64,000 bases of DNA from Acetobacter indonesiensis. GTDB lineage: Bacteria > Pseudomonadota > Alphaproteobacteria > Acetobacterales > Acetobacteraceae. A program made the position numbers and the translations under genes. The stretch's first letter is position 1. Each line of letters begins with the position of its first letter. The DNA is taken from contig NZ_BAMW01000057.1 in the NCBI RefSeq assembly GCF_000963945.1, forward strand, positions 140,156 to 204,155, written 5' to 3'. Positions 25,948 through 34,104 of this stretch are shown here, piece by piece. The notes under the pieces are model-generated. The model saw only the letters and a program-made list of their open reading frames with translations. It did not search any database and was not told where the DNA came from.

Positions 25948-26976
25948 TCAGGAGCGGAAATCAATCACAATCCGGCCTTCAACTTTGCCTTCTTCCAGTT
26001 TGGCAAAAATATCATTGATATTTTCAAGTTTGTCAGTCTGGGTAACAGACGTTACTTTTCCATCAGCAAAGAAAGACAGAGCTTCGATCATATCAAGACG
26101 TGTGCCAACAATTGAACCACGGATAGTGGTTCCCTTCATGACCATATCAAAAATGGAGATAGGGAATTCACCGGGTGGCAAACCGTTTAACACAAGGGTG
26201 CCGCCAGCCCGAACATACCCCATAGCTTGTGAAAAGGCCTTTGTTGAAACAGCCGTAATCAGGCCGCCATGCACGCCTCCAACCTCTTTCTGAATGAAAG
26301 CTGCTGGGTCAGTTTCTCTTGCGTTTACTGTTAAGGCCGCACCAAGTTTGCGGGCGGTTTCCAGTTTGCTGTCGTCAATATCAATCGCAATAACATTCAG
26401 CCCCATAGCTACGCCATATTGCACCGCCATCTGCCCCAGACCACCCACGCCGGAAATTGCAACCCAGTTCCCGGCTTTGGTGTCGGTCATTTTCAGACCT
26501 TTATAAACGGTCAGACCCGCACAGAGAACAGGCGCAACCTTGATCGGGTCAATGCCCTTGGGAAGGCGCGCCACGTAATTTGGGTCTGCCACAACATATT
26601 CAGCAAAACAGCCGTTGACAGAATATCCCGTTTCTTCCTGCTTTGCGCACAGGGTTTCCCATCCACCAAGACAATGTTCGCAATGGCCGCAGGCGGAGTA
26701 CAGCCACGGCACGCCGACTTCATCCCCTTCCTTCACCCATGTGACATTGCTGCCAACTTTGGCGACAATCCCCACACCTTCATGCCCCGGAATAAAAGGG
26801 AGGCTTGGTTTTTTGGGCCAGTCACCCGCCGCAGCGTGCAAATCTGTATGACAGACGCCACAGGCAGTCATTTTAACAAGAATCTGGTCTGGGCGGATGT
26901 CGGGAATATCCAGTTCTTCAATGGTCAGCGCCTTGCCAAATTCATGAACAACGGCTGCTTTCATTTTTCCTGACAT
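25948..26976 (-). CDS. adhP: Zinc-dependent alcohol dehydrogenase AdhP
   Basis: 342 residues from ATG 26976, preceded by GAGAGA. Catalytic zinc ligands lie in CGVCHTDLHAA and GHEGVG; the structural zinc cysteines are in SACGHCEHCLGGWETLC. The NAD-binding loop is SGVGGLGQMAVQYG. This is the cytoplasmic medium-chain NAD(P)-dependent alcohol dehydrogenase of the AdhP/AdhA type, distinct from the membrane PQQ alcohol dehydrogenase that does vinegar fermentation. It follows pntB by 72 bases on the same strand, an arrangement I recall from acetic acid bacteria. This suggests linked NAD(P)H balancing. A hairpin lies between it and pntB. Confidence 0.93.
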   Translation of the reverse strand: MSGKMKAAVVHEFGKALTIEELDIPDIRPDQILVKMTACGVCHTDLHAAAGDWPKKPSLPFIPGHEGVGIVAKVGSNVTWVKEGDEVGVPWLYSACGHCEHCLGGWETLCAKQEETGYSVNGCFAEYVVADPNYVARLPKGIDPIKVAPVLCAGLTVYKGLKMTDTKAGNWVAISGVGGLGQMAVQYGVAMGLNVIAIDIDDSKLETARKLGAALTVNARETDPAAFIQKEVGGVHGGLITAVSTKAFSQAMGYVRAGGTLVLNGLPPGEFPISIFDMVMKGTTIRGSIVGTRLDMIEALSFFADGKVTSVTQTDKLENINDIFAKLEEGKVEGRIVIDFRS

Positions 26977-27016
26977 ATGTCTCTCTTTCATTCTTCTTGG
27001 TTTTATCGACACCTGC

Positions 27017-27049
27017 CGGGCAGGGAAGATGTTTCCCTGCCCGTTTTTT
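27017..27049. other. Strong hairpin between pntB and adhP, terminator-shaped on the plus strand
   Basis: CGGGCAGGGAA / TTCCCTGCCCG, eleven base pairs with a five-base loop. The six T residues follow it only on the plus strand. For the minus-strand pntB-adhP transcript the hairpin is preceded by the A run and lacks a 3' U tract. It may stabilise the pnt mRNA end or stop antisense transcription entering pntB. Confidence 0.7.
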
Positions 27050-28467
27050 CAGTTGGTGCCAAGTGCCTTTACGGCTTCAACCATTTTGGATAGGACGGCC
27101 TGTGCATCCCCATAGACCATGGTGGTATTTTTCTGGAAAAAGAGGGGGTTTTCTACACCAGAATACCCGACCCCCTGCCCGCGTTTAATCACAAATACTT
27201 CTCGTGCCTTATCAGCATTCAAAATGGGCATGCCGTAGATAGGAGAGGATTTGTCAGTTCGGGCTGACGGGTTGACCACATCGTTTGCGCCAATAATCAG
27301 AGCCACGTCTGTTGATGCAAAACTGTCGTTAATATCATCCATATCGTAAATCATGTCGTAAGGGACACCGGCTTCTGCCAGAAGCACGTTCATATGTCCG
27401 GGCATACGGCCTGCAACAGGGTGGATGGCAAATTTGACGTCAACACCATTCGCAACCAGTATTTTTACAAACTCATAAAGTTTCTGCTGGGCCTGTGCGA
27501 CGGCTAACCCATAACCGGGCACAATAATTACGCTGGACGCATAGCGCATGGTTGTCGCTGCGTCAGACGGTTCCGCAGATTTCATCTCGCCTTGCGGACC
27601 TTCTGCGCTGGCAGAAGAGGTTTCACCAAAATTACTGAACAAGACGTTGGTTAAAGACCTGTTCATGGCTTTTGCCATCAGAACAGTCAGCAATGTGCCT
27701 GCTGAGCCGACAACCATACCCGCAATCATCAGGGCCGGGTTGCCCATAACATACCCTTCAAGCCCCACAGCCAAGCCGGTGAAGGCGTTATAGAGCGAGA
27801 TAACCACCGGCATGTCTGCACCACCGATTGGAAGTGTCATACACACCCCAAAAAGCAATGCAGCAAGGAAGAAAAGGTCACGCAGAGGCGCACCGGTTGG
27901 GGTGCCATAATACAGAATAGCTGCTGCACCCAGAATGACGGAGGCCAGAAAGAGAAGCCCATTGAACAGACGTTGGCCTTTGAACCGCACCGGCTTTTTC
28001 ATACGCCCGTCCAGTTTGGCCCAGGCGATGATGGAACCTGTTAAGGAAATACACCCGATCAAGGCACCAATAACCGTAATAGTAAGATGCAGGGGGGACG
28101 TCGGCTGGTCACTTAATAGTTCAACAGCGGCAAGACAGGCGGCCGAGCCACCACCCATGCCATTAAACAGCGCGACCATCTGGGGCATGGCGGTCATCTG
28201 CACGCTGCGTCCGCGCAAGCCAGCCCAGGCTCCCCCGAGGATTAAAGCGAGAACGCCCAACCCAATATTAACCAGAAGATGCGGGCGGACAGCATCGCTG
28301 ACGTTTAACAGATTAAGAAAAGTTGCCGCGACAACAAAGATCATCCCGTACCCTGCTGTCACAATGCCAGAAACAGCCGTGACGGGGGATGACATGGCTT
28401 TCAGCCCATAGATAAACAGGGCGGAGGCTATCAGGCCACTAAAGCCGACAATATATTCGACAAACAT
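27049..28467 (-). CDS. pntB: NAD(P) transhydrogenase subunit beta PntB
   Basis: 472 residues. The N-terminal two thirds hold about nine membrane segments (e.g. LINIGLGVLALILGGAW and GALIGCISLTGSIIAW); the C-terminal NADP(H)-binding domain has VIIVPGYGLAVAQAQ, HPVAGRMPGHMNVLLAEAGV and VALIIGANDVVNP, all family hallmarks. The complex couples proton entry to hydride transfer from NADH to NADP+. The start ATG overlaps the pntAB stop (TGATG), implying translational coupling. Confidence 0.97.
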   Translation of the reverse strand: MFVEYIVGFSGLIASALFIYGLKAMSSPVTAVSGIVTAGYGMIFVVAATFLNLLNVSDAVRPHLLVNIGLGVLALILGGAWAGLRGRSVQMTAMPQMVALFNGMGGGSAACLAAVELLSDQPTSPLHLTITVIGALIGCISLTGSIIAWAKLDGRMKKPVRFKGQRLFNGLLFLASVILGAAAILYYGTPTGAPLRDLFFLAALLFGVCMTLPIGGADMPVVISLYNAFTGLAVGLEGYVMGNPALMIAGMVVGSAGTLLTVLMAKAMNRSLTNVLFSNFGETSSASAEGPQGEMKSAEPSDAATTMRYASSVIIVPGYGLAVAQAQQKLYEFVKILVANGVDVKFAIHPVAGRMPGHMNVLLAEAGVPYDMIYDMDDINDSFASTDVALIIGANDVVNPSARTDKSSPIYGMPILNADKAREVFVIKRGQGVGYSGVENPLFFQKNTTMVYGDAQAVLSKMVEAVKALGTN

Positions 28468-28790
28468 CAGGGTTGCCCTTTTTTGGCATTATCTTTCTGG
28501 CTTGGGCGGAACATGGCCAGCATGCGGTCTGTCACCACGTAGCCGCCCATGACGTTTCCTGCGCCCAGAAATACGCCAATAAACCCGATAATCTGGGCTG
28601 GCAGGCTGGTGGCGGTAAACAGCGCATCAAGTGCGCCAACAACCACAATCCCATGAATGAAGTTTGAGCCTGACATAAGCGGTGTATGCAAAATGGATGG
28701 CACGCGGCTGATAACAACATACCCCGTGAAGGCCGCCAGCATGAACACGTACAGGGCGATAATGAAGGTCATGGAGGTTTCAGCAGCCAT
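28467..28790 (-). CDS. pntAB: NAD(P) transhydrogenase subunit alpha part 2 (PntAB)
   Basis: 107 residues, about three to four membrane helices (TFIIALYVFMLAAFTGYVV; GIVVVGALDALF; IIGFIGVFLGAGNVMGGY). It corresponds to the membrane part of the E. coli PntA chain, carried here as a separate subunit as in many alphaproteobacteria. Its start overlaps the pntAA stop as TAATG and its own stop overlaps the pntB start. Confidence 0.95.
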   Translation of the reverse strand: MAAETSMTFIIALYVFMLAAFTGYVVISRVPSILHTPLMSGSNFIHGIVVVGALDALFTATSLPAQIIGFIGVFLGAGNVMGGYVVTDRMLAMFRPSQKDNAKKGQP

Positions 28791-29944
28791 TATGCGTGCT
28801 CCGTTTGGGCCGTTTCGACAACTTGTCTGATGGCATCGTTGGTAATGACGCCGTCATGCGTCAGTGTGGTGCCCTTAATCACATCATCCGTGAAATCAGG
28901 CTTCAGTTCGCCCTCTTTCAGCACCTGTTCAAGAAGATTGAAAATGTTCTTGGCATAAAGTTCGCTAGCCTGCTGTGCCAGACAGGATGGCAGGTTTATG
29001 GGGCCAACCAGAGTAACCGGGCCTATTTTTACAATGTCCCCGGGTTGTGTGCCTTCACAGTTGCCGCCGTTTTCGGCCCCCATATCAACGACAACAGATC
29101 CTTCTTTCATGCCTGCAAGCTGTTCTGCGTCAATCAGTCGGGGCGCGCGCTTACCGGGGACAGAGGCGGTGGTGATAATCATGTCAGCCTGTGCAATATG
29201 TTGCGTAAGAACACTACGCACCTTGGCTTTTTCATCATCTGTCAGTTCACGGGCGTATCCGCCGGTGCCACGGGCATCGACGCCCGTATCGACAAATTTC
29301 GCACCGACAGATTCCGCTTCCTCTTTCGTTTCGGGGCGGACGTCATACCCTTCGCAGACTGCGCCAAGGCGATGGGCTGTTGCCAGAGCCTGTAACCCGG
29401 CCACCCCTAACCCCATAACCAGAACCCGTGCTGCCCGGAGCGACCCGACGGCGGTGGTCATCATGGGCAGGATTTTCTGCATATGAACTGAGGCCAGCAG
29501 GGGGGCATAATAACCTGCCAAAGCGGCCTGACTGGACAGGGCATCCATGGCCTGCGCACGGCTGATACGTGGAATCATTTCCATGGCAAAGGTGGTGATT
29601 TTTGAATCGCGGAGCGTTCTTACCAGATCTGTATTCATGCGGGCGTAAATGAACGACACCAACACTGCGCCCGGCTTCATTCTTTTTACGATATCGACAG
29701 ACGGGGGCTGCACGGCCAGAACAATATCGGCATCTGCCAGAAGCTTTGTCTGATCCGCTTCTATTGTTTCTTTGCTGTACGCGGTGTCTGGAAAGGTGGC
29801 GGCCGCACCAGCGCCGGCCTCCAGCACGATGGACGCGCCCAGTTTTTCCAGTTTCTGGGCGACGACGGGTATCATGGCAACCCGTTTTTCGCCCGCGGTT
29901 GTTTCTTTTATAATTGCTATTTTAACAGGCACGGCTTTTTCCAT
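28790..29944 (-). CDS. pntAA: NAD(P) transhydrogenase subunit alpha part 1 (PntAA), NAD(H)-binding
   Basis: 384 residues, soluble NAD(H) domain I with an alanine-dehydrogenase-like fold: IKETTAGEKRVAM at the N-terminus, ISRAQAMDALSSQA, and the nucleotide loop VLVMGLGVAGLQALATAHRLGA. ATG 29944 has no purine-rich site before it; GTG 29932 is preceded by GGAAAAAGCC and would give VPVKIAI, so the start is uncertain by four residues. It is the first gene of pntAA-pntAB-pntB-adhP. An FNR/FixK-like box lies ~95 bases upstream. Confidence 0.95.
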   Translation of the reverse strand: MEKAVPVKIAIIKETTAGEKRVAMIPVVAQKLEKLGASIVLEAGAGAAATFPDTAYSKETIEADQTKLLADADIVLAVQPPSVDIVKRMKPGAVLVSFIYARMNTDLVRTLRDSKITTFAMEMIPRISRAQAMDALSSQAALAGYYAPLLASVHMQKILPMMTTAVGSLRAARVLVMGLGVAGLQALATAHRLGAVCEGYDVRPETKEEAESVGAKFVDTGVDARGTGGYARELTDDEKAKVRSVLTQHIAQADMIITTASVPGKRAPRLIDAEQLAGMKEGSVVVDMGAENGGNCEGTQPGDIVKIGPVTLVGPINLPSCLAQQASELYAKNIFNLLEQVLKEGELKPDFTDDVIKGTTLTHDGVITNDAIRQVVETAQTEHA

Positions 29945-30231
29945 TTTTTACGTTTTCGGGGCCTGCCGAAGGCCATTGGCCCCTCAAAGCGGAGAAACCT
30001 TTAAAACGAGACTAAGCAGTTTTATCAGAAAAACTGCATTGACCTGTGTCAAAAAAAACAGAAATTGAATGAATTAGCCCGTTTAGAAATATTATTTTTA
30101 GGTAAGGTATTTTTTGGTTATCAGAGTGTTATTTTATTACATTCGCAAGCGCCAGATTGATGCTGGCGGCCTGTGTTTTCCTATAATGAAACAAAAACAC
30201 AGACCGCGTATGTGAAGGCGCAAAATGCAGC
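29945..30231 (-). promoter_or_regulatory. pnt upstream region with a CRP/FNR-type palindrome
   Basis: TTGAC-CTGT-GTCAA at 30039-30052 is a perfect palindrome of the CRP/FNR/FixK half-site type. On the minus strand its first half also makes a TTGACA -35-like hexamer, with GATAAAA about 19 bases on, a somewhat long spacer. A second 8-bp inverted repeat GCAGTTTT / AAAACTGC lies at 30016-30037, between it and pntAA. The part nearer zwf has inverted repeats at 30150-30168 and 30171-30202 without clear T tracts on the zwf strand. No gene is seen. Confidence 0.5.
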
Positions 30232-31779
30232 TTATTTTTTAAGAAGGTCGAACGGTGCCCAGCTGCGGCCATCGCGGGCCAATAAAGCATCGGCAGATGG
30301 GGGGCCACTGCTTCCTGCGTCATATGGGTCTGGCGGAGTGGTCGATGCGTCCCACGCTTTCAGCACAGGGTCTACCGCACGCCATGCGGCTTCAATATTA
30401 TCGGCACGTTGAAACAGGGTCGCATTACCCTGAAGGCAATCATACAGAAGGGTTTCGTAGCCAACATTCGGAATACTGCCGAAGCTATCTTCATAGCGAA
30501 ATTGCGAGACAACTTCCTCGACAATGGTTTCCGGGCCGGGCTGTTTGGCATTGAAGTGCAAATCAGCCCCTTTTTCGGGGCGGATATTATAGACAAAGCG
30601 GTTAGGCACCTGTGGTGTGCCTTCTGCTGTGTGAAATAAGGGGTGGGGTGTCTGCTTGAACTGCACCACAACTTCCGTCACGCTGGAATTCAGTGCTTTG
30701 CCTGTGCGCAGGTAAAAAGGCACACCGGCCCAGCGCCAGGTATCGATTTCTATTTTCAGGGCGGTGTAGGTTTCGGTCATACTGTCAGCGGCAACGCCTT
30801 TGCTGTCACGGTAGGCAGAAATAGCACGTCCTTCTATGGTGCCAGCCCGATATTGGCCCCGCACCGCGTTTTCAGGTGAGATGGGCCGAATGGCGTCAAA
30901 TACGGCCTGTTTGGCGTTTCGTATGGCTTCCGCCTTTAGGGACGATGGCGGTTCCATAGCCACAAGTGCCAGTATCTGGAATAAATGGTTGGGCACCATG
31001 TCTCTTAAAGCGCCCGTCGCATCGTAAAACGCGCCACGCCCTTCAACCGAGAGAAGCTCGGCAGCGGTAATCTGAATGTGGTCTATGTAATCACGCCGCC
31101 AGAGTGGGTCGAACAGCAGATTGCTGAACCGCAGAGCCAGAAGGTTCTGCACGGTCTCCTTCCCCAGAAAATGATCCACGCGATAGATCTGGGATTCTTT
31201 CAGAAACGAAAGCAGATGGGCATTCAGGGCCTGTGCGGATTGCAGGTCTGTGCCAAACGGTTTTTCAATGACCAGCCGACGGAAGTGGTCATCGGTTTCT
31301 GTCAGAAGACCGGCTTTTGCCAGTGTCTCGGCGGCGGGTTCAAAAAAACGAGGTGGGGTGGCCAGATAAAAAACCGCACTCCGGTCTGCGATGTCGGCGC
31401 AGAGAGGAGCCAGAGCCTCGGCTGAGGTAAAATCAAGCGCGCGATATGTCATGCGCTCGGTCAGCCATGACCATGCCTTTTCATCTATGCTGGGCGTATA
31501 GAATTCGGCGTGGCTGTCTTTGGTGAAGGTTTCAATCTTTGCCCGAAGTGAACCGACCCATTCCTCGGTTGTGTGATCTTCCAGGCTGACGCCAATAATC
31601 TGAAAGTCATCAGGCAGAAATCCGTTGCACGTCAGGTCATACAGGGCGGGCACAAGCAGGCGATGGGTCAGATCTCCCCCAGCCCCGAGGATAACAAGAG
31701 TGCCTGCCGGGGCAGGCTGCGTCGCGACAGGGGCCACCAACGGGCCACGAGTAGGCGGGAGAGACGGTGACACAACCAA
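30232..31779 (-). CDS. zwf: Glucose-6-phosphate 1-dehydrogenase Zwf, probable TTG start
   Basis: About 515 residues. NADP-binding site VILGAGGDLTHRLLVPALY, the substrate motif RVDHFLGKETVQN (~residue 205) and FYLRTGKAL are all present. It oxidises glucose-6-phosphate to 6-phosphogluconolactone, producing NADPH for the pentose phosphate pathway. A clear GGAGA (31790-31786) lies six bases before TTG 31779 and twelve before GTG 31773, so one of these is the start rather than the upstream frame extension. The ~25-residue N-terminal extension before the NADP site is Pro-rich. It is monocistronic and divergent from asd. Confidence 0.95.
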   Translation of the reverse strand: MVVSPSLPPTRGPLVAPVATQPAPAGTLVILGAGGDLTHRLLVPALYDLTCNGFLPDDFQIIGVSLEDHTTEEWVGSLRAKIETFTKDSHAEFYTPSIDEKAWSWLTERMTYRALDFTSAEALAPLCADIADRSAVFYLATPPRFFEPAAETLAKAGLLTETDDHFRRLVIEKPFGTDLQSAQALNAHLLSFLKESQIYRVDHFLGKETVQNLLALRFSNLLFDPLWRRDYIDHIQITAAELLSVEGRGAFYDATGALRDMVPNHLFQILALVAMEPPSSLKAEAIRNAKQAVFDAIRPISPENAVRGQYRAGTIEGRAISAYRDSKGVAADSMTETYTALKIEIDTWRWAGVPFYLRTGKALNSSVTEVVVQFKQTPHPLFHTAEGTPQVPNRFVYNIRPEKGADLHFNAKQPGPETIVEEVVSQFRYEDSFGSIPNVGYETLLYDCLQGNATLFQRADNIEAAWRAVDPVLKAWDASTTPPDPYDAGSSGPPSADALLARDGRSWAPFDLLKK

Positions 31780-31953
31780 AACGATTCTCCTTAAGGGCGT
31801 TACGCTAAAGAATGTCACACACCGGAAGAAAAACGGGCGCGGTGCCTGCTTGCTGGGGTGGTGGCAATTCCATTTATGCCCGGCTTGGTCTAGATTCTCG
31901 GCCCGGTCAGGCTTTCGACAAGAACAGAAGATAACAAAGAGATAGGTGGAGTT

Positions 31954-32976
31954 ATGGGGTATCGGGTTGCAGTTGTAGGGGCCACAGGCGCTGTTGGGCG
32001 TGAAATCTTAAAGACTCTGGCGGAACGGGAGTTCCCGGTTGATGAGATTGTGGCTCTTGCTTCCCCGCGGTCTACAGGGCGTGAAGTGTCTTTTGGTGAC
32101 AAGACTCTGAAAGTTCAGAATCTTGAAACCTTTGACTTTACGGGCTGGGATGTAGGGCTGTTTTCTCCCGGTGGGGCCGTTTCTGCCAAATATGCCCCTA
32201 TTGCCGCCAAGGCTGGGTGCGTGGTGATTGATAACACCTCCCACTTCCGGATGGAGCCAGACGTGCCGCTGGTGGTGCCGGAAGTGAACCCCGATGCCTT
32301 GAAGCGCATGAAGCGCAATATTATTGCCAACCCCAACTGTTCGACCATTCAGATGCTGGTGGCGCTGAAGCCCCTACATGACCTGTTCACGCTCAAACGC
32401 GTTGTGGTGTCTACCTATCAGGCAGTTGCCGGTGCGGGTAAGGACGGCATGGACGAACTGTTTGCCCAGACTCGGGGCAGTTTCGTGAATGACCCGCCGA
32501 AAATTGAGCAGTTCCAGAAACAGATTGCGTTCAACTGCATTCCGCAGATTGATCGCTTCATGGATGATGGTGCCACCAAGGAAGAGTGGAAAATGACGGT
32601 CGAGACCAAAAAGATTCTCGACCCCGATATTGCCGTCATTGCAACCTGTGTGCGTGTGCCGGTGTTTATTGGTCATTCAGAAGCCGTGGTGGCGGAGTTT
32701 GAAGAACCCGTTGACATCAAGCGGGCGCGTGAAGCGCTGCGTGAGGCCGATGGCGTGATTCTACGCGATGAACGTGAAGACGGCGGCTATGTGACTCCGA
32801 TTGAATGCGTGGGGGAAGACGCAACCTACGTGTCACGCCTTCGTGTCGACCCTACGGTGCCAAATGGTCTCGCCTTCTGGTGTGTGTCCGATAATCTGCG
32901 GAAAGGTGCGGCTCTGAACGCAGTTCAGATTGCCGAAACCATGGTTGCGCTCGACCTCCTGCCTAAACACGGCTGA
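31954..32976 (+). CDS. asd: Aspartate-semialdehyde dehydrogenase Asd
   Basis: 340 residues. It begins YRVAVVGATGAVGREILKTL (NADP loop) and has the catalytic Cys in NPNCSTIQM (~residue 129), with the active-site His in the GHSEAVVAEF region (~248). It makes aspartate semialdehyde for lysine, methionine and threonine synthesis. ATG 31954 has a GGTGGAG element close upstream. It reads away from zwf with 174 bases between and is followed by sdhC after 138 bases. Confidence 0.96.
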   Translation: MGYRVAVVGATGAVGREILKTLAEREFPVDEIVALASPRSTGREVSFGDKTLKVQNLETFDFTGWDVGLFSPGGAVSAKYAPIAAKAGCVVIDNTSHFRMEPDVPLVVPEVNPDALKRMKRNIIANPNCSTIQMLVALKPLHDLFTLKRVVVSTYQAVAGAGKDGMDELFAQTRGSFVNDPPKIEQFQKQIAFNCIPQIDRFMDDGATKEEWKMTVETKKILDPDIAVIATCVRVPVFIGHSEAVVAEFEEPVDIKRAREALREADGVILRDEREDGGYVTPIECVGEDATYVSRLRVDPTVPNGLAFWCVSDNLRKGAALNAVQIAETMVALDLLPKHG

Positions 32977-33114
32977 GTGAGGCTGCTCCGCCTCTCGGTC
33001 TCGTGTTGCGTGACCGAATTGACCGCTTAGCAGGCGGGGCGTAGGACGAAATCAATGCAGAAACGCTGGCACTAAGCCAGTGTAGGGATAGACGGACGGG
33101 ATACGAGGCTGACA

Positions 33115-33588
33115 ATGCAGGATATCCGGAAGGCGCTCTACGTAGGGAGCCGAAGTGACGGCAGACTGATTCAGCGGCCTATGTCGCCGCATCTGCAAAT
33201 TTACCGCTATCGGCTCTCTATGGTTCTTTCCATTTCGAACCGAATTACCGGTGTTGTGGCAACGGGTGGGGCTGCGCTTGGCGTTTTGTGGCTTTCTGCC
33301 GCTGCCAAAGGGCCGAAATCTTTCGAAACGGCACGTAAGGTGACAGGCAACCCGCTGGGGCAGCTTGTTCTGATCGGCTGGCTGGCATCTGTCGTGTACC
33401 ATACGGTGGGTGGCATCCGGCATCTGATCTGGGATAGCGGCCACCGCTACGACAAAACTGAAATCAACAAGGATGGCCCTGTTGCTGTTGGGGTAACCGC
33501 AGGTGTCAGCACTGTTCTGGCTGCCGGCCTGCTGTGTGTCGCAGGTGGGCGGGCCCGTGCCCGCGCCAAGGCAAGAAAGGCAGGCTGA
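33115..33588 (+). CDS. sdhC: Succinate dehydrogenase cytochrome b556 subunit SdhC
   Basis: 157 residues. The RPMSPHLQIYRYRLSMVLSISNRITG segment is the SdhC signature, including the quinone-site Ser/Arg region. Three membrane helices follow; the heme-ligand His lies in VVYHTVGGIRHLIWD. The C-terminus is unusually rich in Arg, Lys and Ala (ARARAKARKAG). ATG 33115 has GAGG upstream. The leader 32977-33114 holds a small CTGGC/GCCAG hairpin but no riboswitch I recognise. First gene of sdhCDAB. Confidence 0.93.
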   Translation: MQDIRKALYVGSRSDGRLIQRPMSPHLQIYRYRLSMVLSISNRITGVVATGGAALGVLWLSAAAKGPKSFETARKVTGNPLGQLVLIGWLASVVYHTVGGIRHLIWDSGHRYDKTEINKDGPVAVGVTAGVSTVLAAGLLCVAGGRARARAKARKAG

Positions 33589-33589
33589 G

Positions 33590-34006
33590 ATGAACGCTTC
33601 ACCCTCACATATTGAAGTCATGCGCTCCCAGCTTGGTCGGGCGCGCGGGCTTGGCGCTGGTGGATCAGGTGTTGGCCATTGGTGGGCTGAACGCGTATCT
33701 GCCGCAACGCTTCTGCCACTTTCAACGTGGTTTATCGTTCAGATGTTCCGCCTTGGCGGGGCTGATCATGCCGAAGTGGTCAAATGGGGTGGCAAGCCCG
33801 TTAATGCGACCATGCTGGCGGCGCTGATTATCACGACATTCTACCACGCCCAGATGGGCCTGCAGGTGATTGTCGATGACTATGTGCATGGCAAGGCGCA
33901 TCTGCCAGCACGTATTCTGGTGAAAATCGGAACGTCCTTGATCGGGCTTCTGGGCGTGTTTGCCATCATCAAGCTGGTGGCTGCGGGCAATAGCCAGAAA
34001 TCCTGA
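33590..34006 (+). CDS. sdhD: Succinate dehydrogenase membrane anchor subunit SdhD
   Basis: 138 residues, three membrane helices (AATLLPLSTWFIVQMF; NATMLAALIITTFYHAQMGLQ; IGLLGVFAIIKLVAAG). The heme-ligand His and quinone-site residues are in FYHAQMGLQVIVDDYVH. The start is one base after the sdhC stop (TGAGATG), indicating coupled translation. A 98-base gap separates it from sdhA. Confidence 0.92.
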   Translation: MNASPSHIEVMRSQLGRARGLGAGGSGVGHWWAERVSAATLLPLSTWFIVQMFRLGGADHAEVVKWGGKPVNATMLAALIITTFYHAQMGLQVIVDDYVHGKAHLPARILVKIGTSLIGLLGVFAIIKLVAAGNSQKS

Positions 34007-34104
34007 AGAAATCTGAACCTTTGTGCTGCCCTGCTATGTTTTGGCGTGGGCGGTGCAGTTCCTGAAGATATGACAGGCCGAACGCACATGGGAGCGCCGT
34101 CACG

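Noticed and set aside
30171..30202. CTGTGTTTT/AAAACACAG inverted repeat after zwf as a terminator
   Set aside because: The repeat is AT-rich with a 14-base loop and no T tract in the zwf direction.
32977..33114. Possible riboswitch ahead of sdhC
   Set aside because: Only a short CTGGC/GCCAG hairpin is seen; no conserved core of a known riboswitch could be matched.
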